Origin: Pectobacterium aquaticum
Lineage (GTDB): Bacteria; Pseudomonadota; Gammaproteobacteria; Enterobacterales; Enterobacteriaceae
Assembly: GCF_003382565.3 (NCBI RefSeq)
Contig: NZ_CP086253.1
Coordinates: 4,154,001-4,218,000, forward strand
Direction of reading: 5' to 3'
Length of the DNA: 64,000 nt
Of the stretch, positions 16,153 through 25,081 are shown in pieces. The notes below the pieces were generated by a model. The model was given only the letters and a program-made list of their open reading frames with translations, ran no database searches and was not told the origin of the DNA. Made by a program: the position numbers and the translations under genes. Numbering within the stretch: the first letter of the stretch is position 1; every line of letters begins with the position of its first letter.

Positions 16153-17649
16153 TTAACGCCGAGGCTCTCTGTCACTAAAAATGGCCAGTTCATCCCATAT
16201 GTCATCAACGCGGGCACAAACCTGTGGGTCTTTCTTGATGGGGCGACCCCACTCGCGCTGCGTCTCGCCAGACCATTTATTGGTGGCGTCCAGACCCATT
16301 TTGGAACCCAGACCAGAAATCGGCGAGGCAAAATCAAGGTAATCTATCGGCGTATTTTCTACTAATACCGTATCGCGCGCCGGATCCATACGCGTCGTGA
16401 TCGCCCATATGACATCGTTCCAGTCACGCGCATTAATGTCATCATCGCAGACAATGACAAATTTCGTATACATGAACTGGCGTAAAAAAGACCAAACGCC
16501 CATCATGACGCGTTTAGCATGGCCCGGGTACTGTTTCTTCATGGTAACGACAGCCAGACGGTAAGAGCAACCCTCCGGTGGCAAATAAAAATCAACAATC
16601 TCAGGAAACTGCTTTTGCAGGATCGGCACGAAAACTTCGTTCAACGCCACGCCCAGCACGGCAGGCTCATCCGGCGGTCGGCCCGTGTAAGTCGAGTGAT
16701 AAATGGCATTCTGACGCTGAGTAATATGCGTGACGGTAAAGACCGGAAAATTATCGACTTCATTGTAATAGCCGGTGTGGTCACCATAGGGACCTTCTGC
16801 CGCCATTTCTCCGGGTTCAATATACCCTTCAAGAACAATTTCCGCACTGGCAGGGACTTCCAAATCGTTCGACAGGCACTTCACCACTTCAGTCTTATGC
16901 CCACGCAGTAAACCCGCAAAGGCATATTCCGATAGCGTATCGGGCACAGGCGTCACCGCACCGAGAATCGTCGCAGGATCAGCGCCCAATGCGACAGACA
17001 CCGGAAAACGCTGCCCAGGATTTTCCTGACACCACTCTTGGAAATCCAGTGCGCCACCGCGATGAGATAGCCAGCGCATGATCAGTTTGTTTTTACCCAG
17101 CACCTGCTGGCGATAGATCCCCAAATTCTGCCGTTCTTTATGCGGCCCGCGCGTCACGGTAAGCCCCCAGGTAATCAGCGGGGCGGCATCTTCCGGCCAA
17201 CACTGCATCACCGGAATCCGACGCAGGTCAACATCATCCCCCTGCCAAACCTGTTCCTGACACGGCGCAGAAGACAGGCGTTTAGTCGGCATATTCAATA
17301 CCTGACGGAACTTCGGCATTTTATCCACCAGATCGCGGAACCCTTTAGGCGGTTCCGGCTCTTTCAGAAACGCCAGCAGTTTACCCACCTCACGTAATGC
17401 GCTGACGTCTTCCTGCCCCATGCCCAATGCAACACGTTTCGGCGTGCCAAATAAATTGCACAGCACCGGCATGTCATAGCCTTTGGGGTTCTCAAACAGG
17501 AGAGCAGGGCCTTCCGCACGTAGCGTTCGGTCGGCAATTTCCGTCATTTCAAGGTAGGGGTCGATGGGCTGGGTAATGCGTTTTAACTCCCCTCTCTCTT
17601 CCAGCAGTGAGAGGAATTCGCGTAAATCACGGTATTTCATGCTATTCAT
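16153..17649 (-). CDS. ubiD: 3-octaprenyl-4-hydroxybenzoate decarboxylase UbiD
   Basis: UbiD is the prenylated-FMN-dependent decarboxylase of ubiquinone synthesis. The 498-residue protein is almost identical in layout to E. coli UbiD (497). The active-site region includes the prFMN-binding NLGIYRQQVLGKNKLIMRWL and the conserved ENTPIDYLDFASPISGLGSKMGLDATNKW near the C-terminus. The ATG at 17649 (MNSMKYRDLREFL) corresponds to the E. coli MDAMKY start; MKY three codons later is the alternative. An upstream TTG extension is not supported. It is divergent from rfaH. Confidence 0.96.
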   Translation of the reverse strand: MNSMKYRDLREFLSLLEERGELKRITQPIDPYLEMTEIADRTLRAEGPALLFENPKGYDMPVLCNLFGTPKRVALGMGQEDVSALREVGKLLAFLKEPEPPKGFRDLVDKMPKFRQVLNMPTKRLSSAPCQEQVWQGDDVDLRRIPVMQCWPEDAAPLITWGLTVTRGPHKERQNLGIYRQQVLGKNKLIMRWLSHRGGALDFQEWCQENPGQRFPVSVALGADPATILGAVTPVPDTLSEYAFAGLLRGHKTEVVKCLSNDLEVPASAEIVLEGYIEPGEMAAEGPYGDHTGYYNEVDNFPVFTVTHITQRQNAIYHSTYTGRPPDEPAVLGVALNEVFVPILQKQFPEIVDFYLPPEGCSYRLAVVTMKKQYPGHAKRVMMGVWSFLRQFMYTKFVIVCDDDINARDWNDVIWAITTRMDPARDTVLVENTPIDYLDFASPISGLGSKMGLDATNKWSGETQREWGRPIKKDPQVCARVDDIWDELAIFSDREPRR

Positions 17650-17849
17650 CGGGGGCAGTCTATCGTTCTGGCTATTATAAAGTCTCTTCGCCAACCTGTC
17701 GCTTCCCGCAGCGCCTATTTATGGCAAGAATCTACTCACCATCAAGAATTCAATCGCCGTAATGTGGTAACAAAAATATTTGACGAAAATTTTTTATCCG
17801 TGTTCGCTTTTGTTATGCTTGCTCGTCGGAATCATAAGTCTGCGAAATT

Positions 17850-18338
17850 ATGGAAGCCTGGTACTTACTGTATTGTAAACGTGGTCAACTGCTGCGAGCG
17901 AAAGAGCATCTGGAACGTCAGGATGTCACCTGCGTGAGCCCAATGATCACGCTGGATAAGATTGTGCGTGGTAAACGGACGGAAGTGTGTGAGCCGCTGT
18001 TCCCGAACTACCTGTTTGTGGAGTTCGACCCTGAACGCATCCACACCACCACTATCAGTGCGACACGTGGGGTGAGCAACTTTGTGCGATTCGGTGCGCT
18101 GCCAGCAACCATTCCGCAGCAGGTTATCGATGAATTGTCACTTCGCCCTATTCAGGGAATTATTGACCCAATGACGCCACAGCCCGGCGATAGTGTGGTT
18201 ATTACCGACGGTATTTTCTCTGGTATTCAGGCTATTTACACAGAACCTGACGGCGAAGCTCGCTCAATGCTGTTGCTGAATATGTTGAATAAACAGGTCA
18301 GACAGAGCATCGATAACCGCGAGTTTCGCAAAGCCTAG
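17850..18338 (+). CDS. rfaH: Transcription antitermination factor RfaH
   Basis: RfaH is a NusG paralogue recruited by ops elements to long envelope operons such as LPS core and O-antigen, where it suppresses pausing and Rho action and couples translation. The 162-residue protein equals the E. coli length: N-terminal NGN domain (MEAWYLLYCKRGQLLRAKEHLERQ, FPNYLFVEFDP, TRGVSNFVRFG) and C-terminal fold-switching KOW domain (PQPGDSVVITDGIFSGIQAIY). It stands alone, divergent from ubiD and convergent with hemB. No ops sequence was recognised within the window. Confidence 0.97.
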   Translation: MEAWYLLYCKRGQLLRAKEHLERQDVTCVSPMITLDKIVRGKRTEVCEPLFPNYLFVEFDPERIHTTTISATRGVSNFVRFGALPATIPQQVIDELSLRPIQGIIDPMTPQPGDSVVITDGIFSGIQAIYTEPDGEARSMLLLNMLNKQVRQSIDNREFRKA

Positions 18339-18394
18339 TCTTTATAAAAAACATAGCCCTTCGAAAAACGTAGCTTGACGCCTCTGCTCTTTAC

Positions 18395-18427
18395 CTTATC
18401 CGGCGCGTTTATCACGCGCCGGATAAG
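18395..18427. terminator. Hairpin between rfaH and hemB
   Basis: A perfect 14-bp stem (CTTATCCGGCGCGT / ACGCGCCGGATAAG) with a 5-nt TTATC loop sits between the convergent rfaH and hemB stops. Neither side has a good T-tract, so it is a strong structure but an uncertain intrinsic terminator. Confidence 0.65.
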
Positions 18428-18434
18428 AACAGAC

Positions 18435-19457
18435 CTAGCGTTGCATGTGCTGATCATGTAGCCACTGTGCGACACGCTTGGCAAAATAGGTCAACACCCC
18501 ATCTGCACCTGCGCGTTTAAAGCACAGCAGAGACTCCATCACTACTGGCTGTTCTTGCAACCAGCCGTTCTGAATCGCCGCCATGTGCATCGCATATTCG
18601 CCAGATACCTGATAAGCAAACGTCGGCACACCAAAGGTATCTTTAACGCGACGCACCACGTCCAGATAAGGCATCCCAGGTTTGACCATCACCATATCCG
18701 CGCCTTCCTGCAAATCCTGCGCAATTTCTTGTAAGGCTTCATCGCTGTTAGCAGGGTCCATCTGGTAGGTTTTCTTGTTGCCACCTTTCAGGTTGCCCGC
18801 TGAGCCCACGGCGTCACGGAAAGGCCCGTAATAACACGATGCATACTTAGCTGAATACGCCATGATCTGAGTATTGACCAGATTCTGCGCTTCAAGCATG
18901 TCGCGGATAGCGCCGATGCGGCCATCCATCATGTCACTAGGGGCGATAATTTCTGCTCCAGCTTCCGCGTGAGACAGCGCCTGACGTACCAAAATCTCCT
19001 TGGTGACGTCGTTAATCACATAACCATCCGCATCGATAATCCCGTCCTGCCCGTGCGTGGTATAGGGATCGAGCGCCACATCCGTCAGTAAACCCAGCTC
19101 AGGGACGGCGTCTTTCAGCGCGCGGATCGTGCGAGGAACCAGACCATCCGGGTTATAGGCTTCTTCGGCATGGAGTGATTTTTTATCCGCTTCAATGACG
19201 GGGAACAGCGACAGAACCGGAACGCCGAGCTTAGCGATCTCTTCGGCTTCTTTCAGAAGCACGTCGATAGTCATCCGGTATACCCCCGGCATGGAGGGAA
19301 CTTCCTGACGATGATTTATCCCTTCCATTACGAAAACGGGATAAATCAAATCATTCACCGTCAGTTGATTTTCAGCAACAAGGCGACGGCTGAAATCATG
19401 GCGGCGAATGCGACGCATACGTCGGCCGGGGAACGTGCCGGGAAAAGCAGTGCTCAT
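18435..19457 (-). CDS. hemB: Delta-aminolevulinic acid dehydratase (porphobilinogen synthase), non-zinc-site type
   Basis: HemB condenses two 5-aminolevulinate molecules to porphobilinogen for heme and siroheme. The two Schiff-base lysines are in MAYSAKYASCYYG (K204) and MVMVKPGMPYLD (K259). In place of the three zinc cysteines of E. coli HemB (TCFC...HC), this protein has ALDPYTTHGQD, with Ala128, Asp130 and Asp138, the pattern of the Mg2+-dependent Pseudomonas type. At 340 residues it also resembles Pseudomonas HemB more than the 324-residue E. coli enzyme. AGGAG precedes the ATG. It follows tatD by 17 bp and is probably co-transcribed with it. Confidence 0.93.
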   Translation of the reverse strand: MSTAFPGTFPGRRMRRIRRHDFSRRLVAENQLTVNDLIYPVFVMEGINHRQEVPSMPGVYRMTIDVLLKEAEEIAKLGVPVLSLFPVIEADKKSLHAEEAYNPDGLVPRTIRALKDAVPELGLLTDVALDPYTTHGQDGIIDADGYVINDVTKEILVRQALSHAEAGAEIIAPSDMMDGRIGAIRDMLEAQNLVNTQIMAYSAKYASCYYGPFRDAVGSAGNLKGGNKKTYQMDPANSDEALQEIAQDLQEGADMVMVKPGMPYLDVVRRVKDTFGVPTFAYQVSGEYAMHMAAIQNGWLQEQPVVMESLLCFKRAGADGVLTYFAKRVAQWLHDQHMQR

Positions 19458-19474
19458 GTCATTATTCTCCTGAA

Positions 19475-20257
19475 TCAGGCCAACCGGAAAACCCGGCGGG
19501 CATTTTCATCTGTTGTCTGTCCCAACCATGTGGCATCTTCTCCACGCCACTCCGCAACCTGGCGAATAATATGAGGCAGATAACAGGGTTCGTTACGGCG
19601 GGAGGCCGGTTTAGGGCGTAAATCCCGGGGTAACAGATAAGGTGCGTCGGTTTCCACCAACAGCCGATCGGCAGGAATATGCGGCAGTAAGGCGCGCAGC
19701 TCAAGCCCGCGGCGCTCATCGCAAACCCAGCCAGTGATGCCAATCATCAACCCCGCAGCCAGACACTCATCCAATTCATGACGATTACCGGTAAAGCAGT
19801 GGACCACGGCGGCAGGTAACTGGCTCAGCCATGGCATCAGCAGAGAAATAAAGCGGGGATGTGCGTCGCGGCAGTGAAGGAAAACCGGCATGGACCGTTC
19901 AGCCGCTATCGCTAACTGTGCGCTGAATGCCCCTTCCTGTTCTTCTGGCGTCGAAAAGTTACGGTTGAAATCCAACCCGCATTCACCAATAGCAACCACG
20001 CAAGCAGCGTTTGCCATTTGGTGGAGTTGTTCGGCGATAGCGCCATTCCATTGGCTGGCATCATGCGGATGAACGCCCGCCGTTGACCAACAGTAATCGG
20101 GATAGGCTTGCGCCAGTAACATGGCCTGATGGCTTTCCTGGGCATTGGTGCCCGTGATCAAGATGCCACTGACACCCGCTTGCTTTGCCCGGATGACGAC
20201 CTGCTCCCGATCTTTTTCAAACTGAGAACTGGTTAGGTTGACACCGATATCAAACAT
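19475..20257 (-). CDS. tatD: TatD-family metal-dependent 3'-5' deoxyribonuclease
   Basis: TatD is a TIM-barrel amidohydrolase-fold nuclease; E. coli TatD acts on single-stranded DNA and RNA and helps repair oxidative damage, and is not needed for Tat export. Metal ligands are visible in STAGVHPHDASQW, AIGECGLDFNRNF (Glu), VFLHCRDAH, VVHCFTGN and ETDAPYLLP. The ATG at 20257 gives 260 residues, the same as E. coli; a GTG three codons upstream (MRVM) is the alternative. A terminator separates it from tatC, so it may be expressed with hemB rather than tatABC. Confidence 0.93.
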   Translation of the reverse strand: MFDIGVNLTSSQFEKDREQVVIRAKQAGVSGILITGTNAQESHQAMLLAQAYPDYCWSTAGVHPHDASQWNGAIAEQLHQMANAACVVAIGECGLDFNRNFSTPEEQEGAFSAQLAIAAERSMPVFLHCRDAHPRFISLLMPWLSQLPAAVVHCFTGNRHELDECLAAGLMIGITGWVCDERRGLELRALLPHIPADRLLVETDAPYLLPRDLRPKPASRRNEPCYLPHIIRQVAEWRGEDATWLGQTTDENARRVFRLA

Positions 20258-20272
20258 GACTCTCACTCTGGC

Positions 20273-20304
20273 GAATAAAAAATAAGACCTCTCAAAGAGA
20301 GGTC
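20273..20304 (-). terminator. Terminator of the tatABC transcript
   Basis: On the minus strand GACCTCTC-TTT-GAGAGGTC (8-bp perfect stem) is followed by TTATTTTTTATTC. It lies 32 bp past the tatC stop and ahead of tatD, so it likely ends the ubi-tatABC messenger. Confidence 0.88.
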
Positions 20305-20335
20305 ATTTTACCGTCCTGCCGCAGGGAACCGTTAG

Positions 20336-21088
20336 TTACGGCGATGGCTCTTCCGCTTCAGCTCGTCGGCCTTTGCCAACATAAAACCGCGCGAAAAATA
20401 CACCGATTTCAAACAGCAGATACATCGGAACCGCCAGTAGCGTCTGTGAGAAAACGTCCGGCGGCGTCAGCAGCATCCCGACAACGAATGCGCCCACCAA
20501 AATATAAGGGCGTTTCTTCTTCAGGTCTTCTGGCGTCACCACACCACTCCAGCAGAGCAGCACGATGGCAACGGGCACCTCAAACGATATGCCGAACGCC
20601 ATGAACAGCGCCATAACAAAATCGAGGTAGTTATTGATGTCTGTCGCAATCAATACGCCAACCGGCGCGGTTTTCGCAAAAAAACCAAACGCCAGCGGGA
20701 ACACCACAAAATACGCGAACGCCATGCCCGAATAAAACAGCAGACTGCTGGAAACCAGCAACGGCATCATTAAGCGACGCTCGTGTTTATACAAGGCTGG
20801 AGCCACAAATGCCCACACCTGATACAGCACCAGCGGCGCAGCGACAAATACTGAGACAATCATCGTCAGCTTTATCGGCGTAAAGAAAGGTGAGGCGACA
20901 TCGGTCGCGATCATGCTGGCACCCGCAGGCAATTGCTCAATGAGCGGAGCAGAAACCAGTTGATAAATGTCGTTGGCAAAGAACACCAGCGCAATAAATA
21001 CCGCCAGCACACAGATAATGCTGTTCAGTAGCCGCTTGCGTAGCTCAATCAGGTGGCTAATTAGCGGTTGAGTCTCTTCATTGGCCAT
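20336..21088 (-). CDS. tatC: Sec-independent protein translocase subunit TatC
   Basis: TatC is the polytopic core of the twin-arginine translocase and, with TatB, reads the RR signal. The 250-residue protein has six predicted membrane spans. It has the N-terminal cytoplasmic motif PLISHLIELRKRLLNSI, the conserved PLVLYQVWAFVAPALYKHERR loop (about residues 85-105), and FEVPVAIVLLCWSGVVTPEDLKKKRPY around residues 170-195. The stop-start gap to tatB is 3 bp, so translation is coupled. Confidence 0.97.
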   Translation of the reverse strand: MANEETQPLISHLIELRKRLLNSIICVLAVFIALVFFANDIYQLVSAPLIEQLPAGASMIATDVASPFFTPIKLTMIVSVFVAAPLVLYQVWAFVAPALYKHERRLMMPLLVSSSLLFYSGMAFAYFVVFPLAFGFFAKTAPVGVLIATDINNYLDFVMALFMAFGISFEVPVAIVLLCWSGVVTPEDLKKKRPYILVGAFVVGMLLTPPDVFSQTLLAVPMYLLFEIGVFFARFYVGKGRRAEAEEPSP

Positions 21089-21091
21089 AAA

Positions 21092-21688
21092 CTAACGACT
21101 ATCACTCGGTTGGCGGGCAGAAACAGCAGAAAACTGGGCCTGCTCAGGTTTGACATTATCGTTGCCGACAGCGTCAGCACTTGCGGCGTTGCGATCATCA
21201 TGGTGGTGTTCAGCAGCAGAGCTTTCAGGTTTAGGCTGGCTGGCTGCAGGACGTGGACGTACAGCGGTTTCCGCTTCAATAACCCCATCATAGGCCGCTT
21301 CGGGATCGCTCAGCGGAATGTTGTGCTGTGGTTCCACCGTTGCACGATGACCCTCTGGCGTTTGGTGCCCATCTACCTTTTGCGGCGACACTGTCTCGGT
21401 ATAGCCGCGTTTCATCGCTTCTGCCGCTTCTTTAAGTTCATCCATTGAGGCTTTCAACTCAGGCGACAGATTCTGCAAACTGGCTTTTTCGACTTTCTTC
21501 AGGCTTTCCTGAAACTCCTGGAGTTTCAGCTCCTGCGACAGTTCATTCTGAACCGTAGACGCCAGCGAACGCAGCGTCCTGACCCAGCTTGCAACCGTTC
21601 TGACTGCCACAGGCAAACGCTCTGGCCCGAGAACAATCAGGCCGAGAACCATCACCAATAGCAGTTCACCAAAACCGATATCGAACAC
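21092..21688 (-). CDS. tatB: Sec-independent protein translocase subunit TatB
   Basis: TatB has one N-terminal membrane helix (MFDIGFGELLLVMVLGLIVLGPERLP, residues 1-25, with the conserved Glu8 and Gly-Pro hinge), an amphipathic helix, and a long charged helical stretch (residues 40-115). A less conserved, Pro/Glu/His-rich tail follows (ending near PESSAAEHHHDDRN and SARQPSDSR). The 198-residue length exceeds E. coli TatB (171), with the extra length in the tail. It sits between tatA (3-bp gap) and tatC (3-bp gap). Confidence 0.96.
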   Translation of the reverse strand: MFDIGFGELLLVMVLGLIVLGPERLPVAVRTVASWVRTLRSLASTVQNELSQELKLQEFQESLKKVEKASLQNLSPELKASMDELKEAAEAMKRGYTETVSPQKVDGHQTPEGHRATVEPQHNIPLSDPEAAYDGVIEAETAVRPRPAASQPKPESSAAEHHHDDRNAASADAVGNDNVKPEQAQFSAVSARQPSDSR

Positions 21689-21691
21689 AGA

Positions 21692-21952
21692 TTACACCTG
21701 CTCTTTATGCTGGCTCTTCGTGTCACTCTGTTTGGTTTCTGACGGGTGGTCAGTGATCGACTTAGTCGAAAAATCCGCATCTTGCTGAGTTTTATCTGCG
21801 TGATTAGATGTTTGATCATCCCCCATCGCTTTCTTAAAACCTTTGATCGACGCACCCAAATCTGAACCCAGTGTTTTTAATTTTCCAGTCCCGAACACTA
21901 GCACGACGAGAACGACAACAATCAGCAACTGCCAAATACTAATACCGCCCAT
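21692..21952 (-). CDS. tatA: Sec-independent protein translocase subunit TatA
   Basis: TatA forms the size-adjustable translocation assembly. The 86-residue protein has the membrane helix WQLLIVVVLVVLVFGTGKL (residues 7-25, with the conserved FGTGKL hinge), an amphipathic helix (GSDLGASIKGFKKAM) and a hydrophilic tail. It is the first tat gene, 82 bp downstream of ubiB, and tatA-B-C are separated by only 3 bp each. Confidence 0.97.
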   Translation of the reverse strand: MGGISIWQLLIVVVLVVLVFGTGKLKTLGSDLGASIKGFKKAMGDDQTSNHADKTQQDADFSTKSITDHPSETKQSDTKSQHKEQV

Positions 21953-22034
21953 AACATTTACCTCTTTTCAAAAAGGGGAACGACAGAATTCCCGTAATTA
22001 TATCGGGCAATTCTGGCCTGCATCATGATCTGCT

Positions 22035-23675
22035 TCAACGAGTTCGACGCCAGCCGATAATCCAAGCGACGATCCCTGCGGCCATCAGCCCTGCGGGAAC
22101 CCCATCGGCTTCAACACGGCTGATCAGTAACAACGTACCACTGATTAGCAGCGTTGCGCCAATACCCAGAAGATATCGTGACTGTCCTTGACGAGAGTGC
22201 TGTGTCTTCAACTCATAGGCCAGCTTATCGACGCTTTGCTTTAACATCTTATGCTGACGTAGCCCGTCATAAAACAGCTCAGGGACTTCCGGCAGTTTTT
22301 CAGCCCAGAACGGCGCCTTTTCTTTAAGCGCACGGAAAACCGCAGACAAACCGACCTGTTGTTTCAGCCAGTTTTCCAGAAACGGCTTGGCAGTTTTCCA
22401 CAGGTCGAGCTGCGGATAAAGCTGCCGACCCACACCTTCAACATACAGCAGCGTTTTTTGCAGCAGCACTAGCTGCGGCTGTACTTCCATATTGAAGCGA
22501 CGGGCCGTATTAAACAAATTCAATAATACATGACCGAACGAAATTTCTGCCAACGGCTTCTCAAAGATCGGCTCACAGACCGTACGAATAGCAAACTCAA
22601 AATCGGCAACATTCGTGTCCGCAGGCACCCAGCCCGAATCCACATGCAGTTCGGCAACTTTGCGATAATCACGATTGAAAAAGGCAATGAAATTCTCAGC
22701 CAGATAGCGCTTATCTTCTTTATTCAACGAACCGACGATACCGCAATCAATACCAATGTATTGCGGGTTCTCTGGGTGATCGTAGCTGATAAAGATATTG
22801 CCGGGATGCATATCTGCGTGGAAGAAACTATCGCGGAACACCTGTGTGAAGAAAACCTGAACGCCGCGTTCTGCCAGTAATTTCATATCCGTGCCATTGG
22901 CTGTCAGCGCGTCGACATCAGAAACAGGAATACCGTAAATTCGCTCCATGACCAACATGCTTTCACTGCAATAATCTGAATATATTTCAGGCACATACAG
23001 CATCGGGCTATTATCAAAATTACGCCGTAGTTGAATGGCATTTGCCGCTTCACGCAGCAAGTTCAGCTCATCAAGCAGCGTTTTTTCATATTCCAGCACT
23101 ACTTCACGCGGGCGCAGACGGCGGCCATCCGGCAACAGGCGCGGCAACCAGCCAGCCAGACGTTTCATCAGGCGCATATCCGCCTTGATGACGGGCAAAA
23201 TATCTGGGCGGATGACCTTGATAACGATCTCTTTTCCCGTGCTTTTCAGGCAGGCGGTATGCACCTGTGCAATCGATGCAGAGGCCAGAGGTATAATGTC
23301 AAAATCGTCAAACCACTCTTCAAGGGGGATTCCGCCCATCGACAGCTCAATTTGCTCGCGCGCCAACTTGCCGTCAAATGGCTCAACCTTATCTTGCAAC
23401 ATCGCTAGCTGATCGGCGATAGCCGGTGGGAACAGATCGCGGCGTGTAGACATCATTTGTCCGAACTTAATCCACACGGGCCCCAGTTCCTGAAGCGCCA
23501 AACGCAGGCGTTCCCCCAAAGGCATGTTGCGGTGGAGATTAGGTAACCAGAACAGCAGGCGACGACCCGCACGCAGCGGAAACGTCAGGCGCATCTTAGG
23601 AATGAGTTCATCCAGACCATAGCTCAACAGCACACGCACAATGCTGTAAAGGCGGCGTAATTCACCAGGCGTCAT
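22035..23675 (-). CDS. ubiB: UbiB, atypical kinase/ATPase for ubiquinone biosynthesis
   Basis: UbiB belongs to the ABC1/COQ8/ADCK family (UbiB protein-kinase-like fold). It binds ATP and is needed for the aerobic steps of ubiquinone synthesis, likely by helping extract lipid intermediates. The 546-residue length equals E. coli. Family motifs are KFGQMMSTRRDLFPPAIADQL (KxGQ, about residue 75), SIAQVH, KVIRPDI, and FFHADMHPGNIF with GIDCGIVG at the catalytic core. Two C-terminal hydrophobic segments anchor it (LLGIGATLLISGTLLLI; GLMAAGIVAWIIGW). It overlaps the ubiJ stop by 4 bp. Confidence 0.97.
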   Translation of the reverse strand: MTPGELRRLYSIVRVLLSYGLDELIPKMRLTFPLRAGRRLLFWLPNLHRNMPLGERLRLALQELGPVWIKFGQMMSTRRDLFPPAIADQLAMLQDKVEPFDGKLAREQIELSMGGIPLEEWFDDFDIIPLASASIAQVHTACLKSTGKEIVIKVIRPDILPVIKADMRLMKRLAGWLPRLLPDGRRLRPREVVLEYEKTLLDELNLLREAANAIQLRRNFDNSPMLYVPEIYSDYCSESMLVMERIYGIPVSDVDALTANGTDMKLLAERGVQVFFTQVFRDSFFHADMHPGNIFISYDHPENPQYIGIDCGIVGSLNKEDKRYLAENFIAFFNRDYRKVAELHVDSGWVPADTNVADFEFAIRTVCEPIFEKPLAEISFGHVLLNLFNTARRFNMEVQPQLVLLQKTLLYVEGVGRQLYPQLDLWKTAKPFLENWLKQQVGLSAVFRALKEKAPFWAEKLPEVPELFYDGLRQHKMLKQSVDKLAYELKTQHSRQGQSRYLLGIGATLLISGTLLLISRVEADGVPAGLMAAGIVAWIIGWRRTR

Positions 23676-24313
23676 CGTAAAGCCTCCAGCTTCGCCAGCC
23701 GTTCGGACAACGTATCGGCGGATTTATCCAGCGCAACAATTTCCTCATGGAACCAAGCGTTTTCCAGTTTTCCTGGGGTCAGTCGCCATTCTTCCGTTAA
23801 CGTCTCGGACAAGAAATGTTGCTGCTGATGTAATGACCGTCTCAGGAAACTCAAGGTTTTCTGTGCCGTTTGGGTAAGACCCTGAGCAACAATATCGCCC
23901 AGATAGGGGGACAACCACTCCGCCGGATCGAACTCTGCCAGATCAACCAGCACGATGAACTGTTGAACGACTTGAATATCGCCTTCTATCACCAGCTCGC
24001 CGCTGCGCATCAGCGACGATAGCTGTTGACGATCGCGTAATTTCATCAGAACCGGAACGCGTGTTTTCAGGCAGCAATCCGCAGGCTCGCCCCATTGGCT
24101 GATCACGTCCAGCCGCTGTTCGTTAAACACCAGCACCAAGGGCATATCCAGCTCAGCCAACTCGATCTGAAGTGTTTTCCCCTGTAAGCGCTGGCGGGCA
24201 GACTTCATACTTCGATCGCAAGAAAAACCACGATCGCAAGAAACCGTATCGTGAAAAAGCAGCTGATTCAGCGCGGTTTCCAGCGTAGCAGTCAGAAAAG
24301 ACGTTATCAGCAT
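23672..24313 (-). CDS. ubiJ: Ubiquinone biosynthesis accessory factor UbiJ
   Basis: UbiJ is an SCP2-domain protein of the soluble Ubi complex that binds isoprenoid intermediates and partners with UbiK. The 213-residue protein has the SCP2-like domain (about residues 30-130, KLRDRQQLSSLMRSGELVIEGDIQVVQ, near-identical to E. coli) and a C-terminal coiled coil (ALDKSADTLSERLAKLEA). The ATG at 24313 follows the ubiE stop by 12 bp; a TTG at 24325 would add four residues. Relative to E. coli it has an N-terminal insertion (CDRGFSCDRS) that arises from an 18-bp tandem duplication, so this segment is probably a surface loop. Confidence 0.92.
   Translation of the reverse strand: MLITSFLTATLETALNQLLFHDTVSCDRGFSCDRSMKSARQRLQGKTLQIELAELDMPLVLVFNEQRLDVISQWGEPADCCLKTRVPVLMKLRDRQQLSSLMRSGELVIEGDIQVVQQFIVLVDLAEFDPAEWLSPYLGDIVAQGLTQTAQKTLSFLRRSLHQQQHFLSETLTEEWRLTPGKLENAWFHEEIVALDKSADTLSERLAKLEALR
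24213..24248. repeat. In-frame 18-bp tandem duplication inside ubiJ
   Basis: CGATCGCAAGAAA occurs at 24213-24225 and again at 24231-24243, period 18 bp, so exactly six codons have been added. On the minus strand it encodes the repeated CDR in CDRGFSCDRS near the UbiJ N-terminus. Confidence 0.85.
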
Positions 24314-24325
24314 TGGCGTTTCCAA

Positions 24326-25081
24326 TCAGAATTTAAACCCACGATGCAGCGCAACGATTCCACCGGTGAGGTTGAAATAGTTAACACTGTCAAAACCGGC
24401 ATCGCTCATCATCCCTTTCAGCGTTTCCTGATCGGGGTGCATGCGGATAGATTCCGCCAGATAGCGGTAGCTACCGGCATCACTCGCCACGGCTTCGCCA
24501 ATCCTCGGCAGGATATGAAATGAATACGCATCGTAAACGGTGCTCAGTTGTTTAATGATCGGCTTGGAAAACTCCAGCACCAGCAAGCGACCACCCGGCT
24601 TCAGCACGCGGTACATTGATCGCAGCGCTTTGTTTTTGTCCGTCACGTTGCGTAGACCAAAGGAGATAGTAATGCAGTCGAAGAAGTCATCAGGGAACGG
24701 CAGCGCTTCAGCATTGGCCTGCACGTAGTTGATGTTGTCGATAATGCCTTTGTTACGCAGTTTTTCGCGGCCCACTTTCAGCATTGATGCGTTGATATCC
24801 GCCAGAATGACCTCACCACCTTCGCCAACCATACGGGAGAATTTGGCAGTTAAATCCCCCGTGCCTCCGGCAAGATCCAGAACACGCTGGTTACGTCTTA
24901 CTCCACTACATTCGATAGTGAAACGCTTCCAGATTCGGTGGATACCAAAGGACATCAGGTCATTCATCAAGTCATACTTTGCTGCTACAGAATGAAAAAC
25001 TTCAGCCACCATGACTTCTTTTTCATCCCTGGCGACAGTCCGAAAACCAAAGTCGGCCGTATTCTCCTGCTCACTTGCCAT
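24326..25081 (-). CDS. ubiE: Ubiquinone/menaquinone C-methyltransferase UbiE
   Basis: UbiE is the SAM-dependent C-methyltransferase acting on demethylmenaquinone and on 2-polyprenyl-6-methoxybenzoquinol. The 251-residue length equals E. coli. SAM motif I VLDLAGGTGDLTAKFS is near residue 67, and the family signature YDLMNDLMSFGIHRIWK is near residues 35-50; RVLKPGGRLLVLEFSKP is the post-motif. It is the first gene of ubiE-ubiJ-ubiB-tatABC. Confidence 0.97.
   Translation of the reverse strand: MASEQENTADFGFRTVARDEKEVMVAEVFHSVAAKYDLMNDLMSFGIHRIWKRFTIECSGVRRNQRVLDLAGGTGDLTAKFSRMVGEGGEVILADINASMLKVGREKLRNKGIIDNINYVQANAEALPFPDDFFDCITISFGLRNVTDKNKALRSMYRVLKPGGRLLVLEFSKPIIKQLSTVYDAYSFHILPRIGEAVASDAGSYRYLAESIRMHPDQETLKGMMSDAGFDSVNYFNLTGGIVALHRGFKF

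Noticed and set aside
17650..17849. Good sigma-70 promoter for rfaH (TTGACG with TATGCT)
   Set aside because: The hexamers are 28 bp apart, far from the 17-bp optimum.
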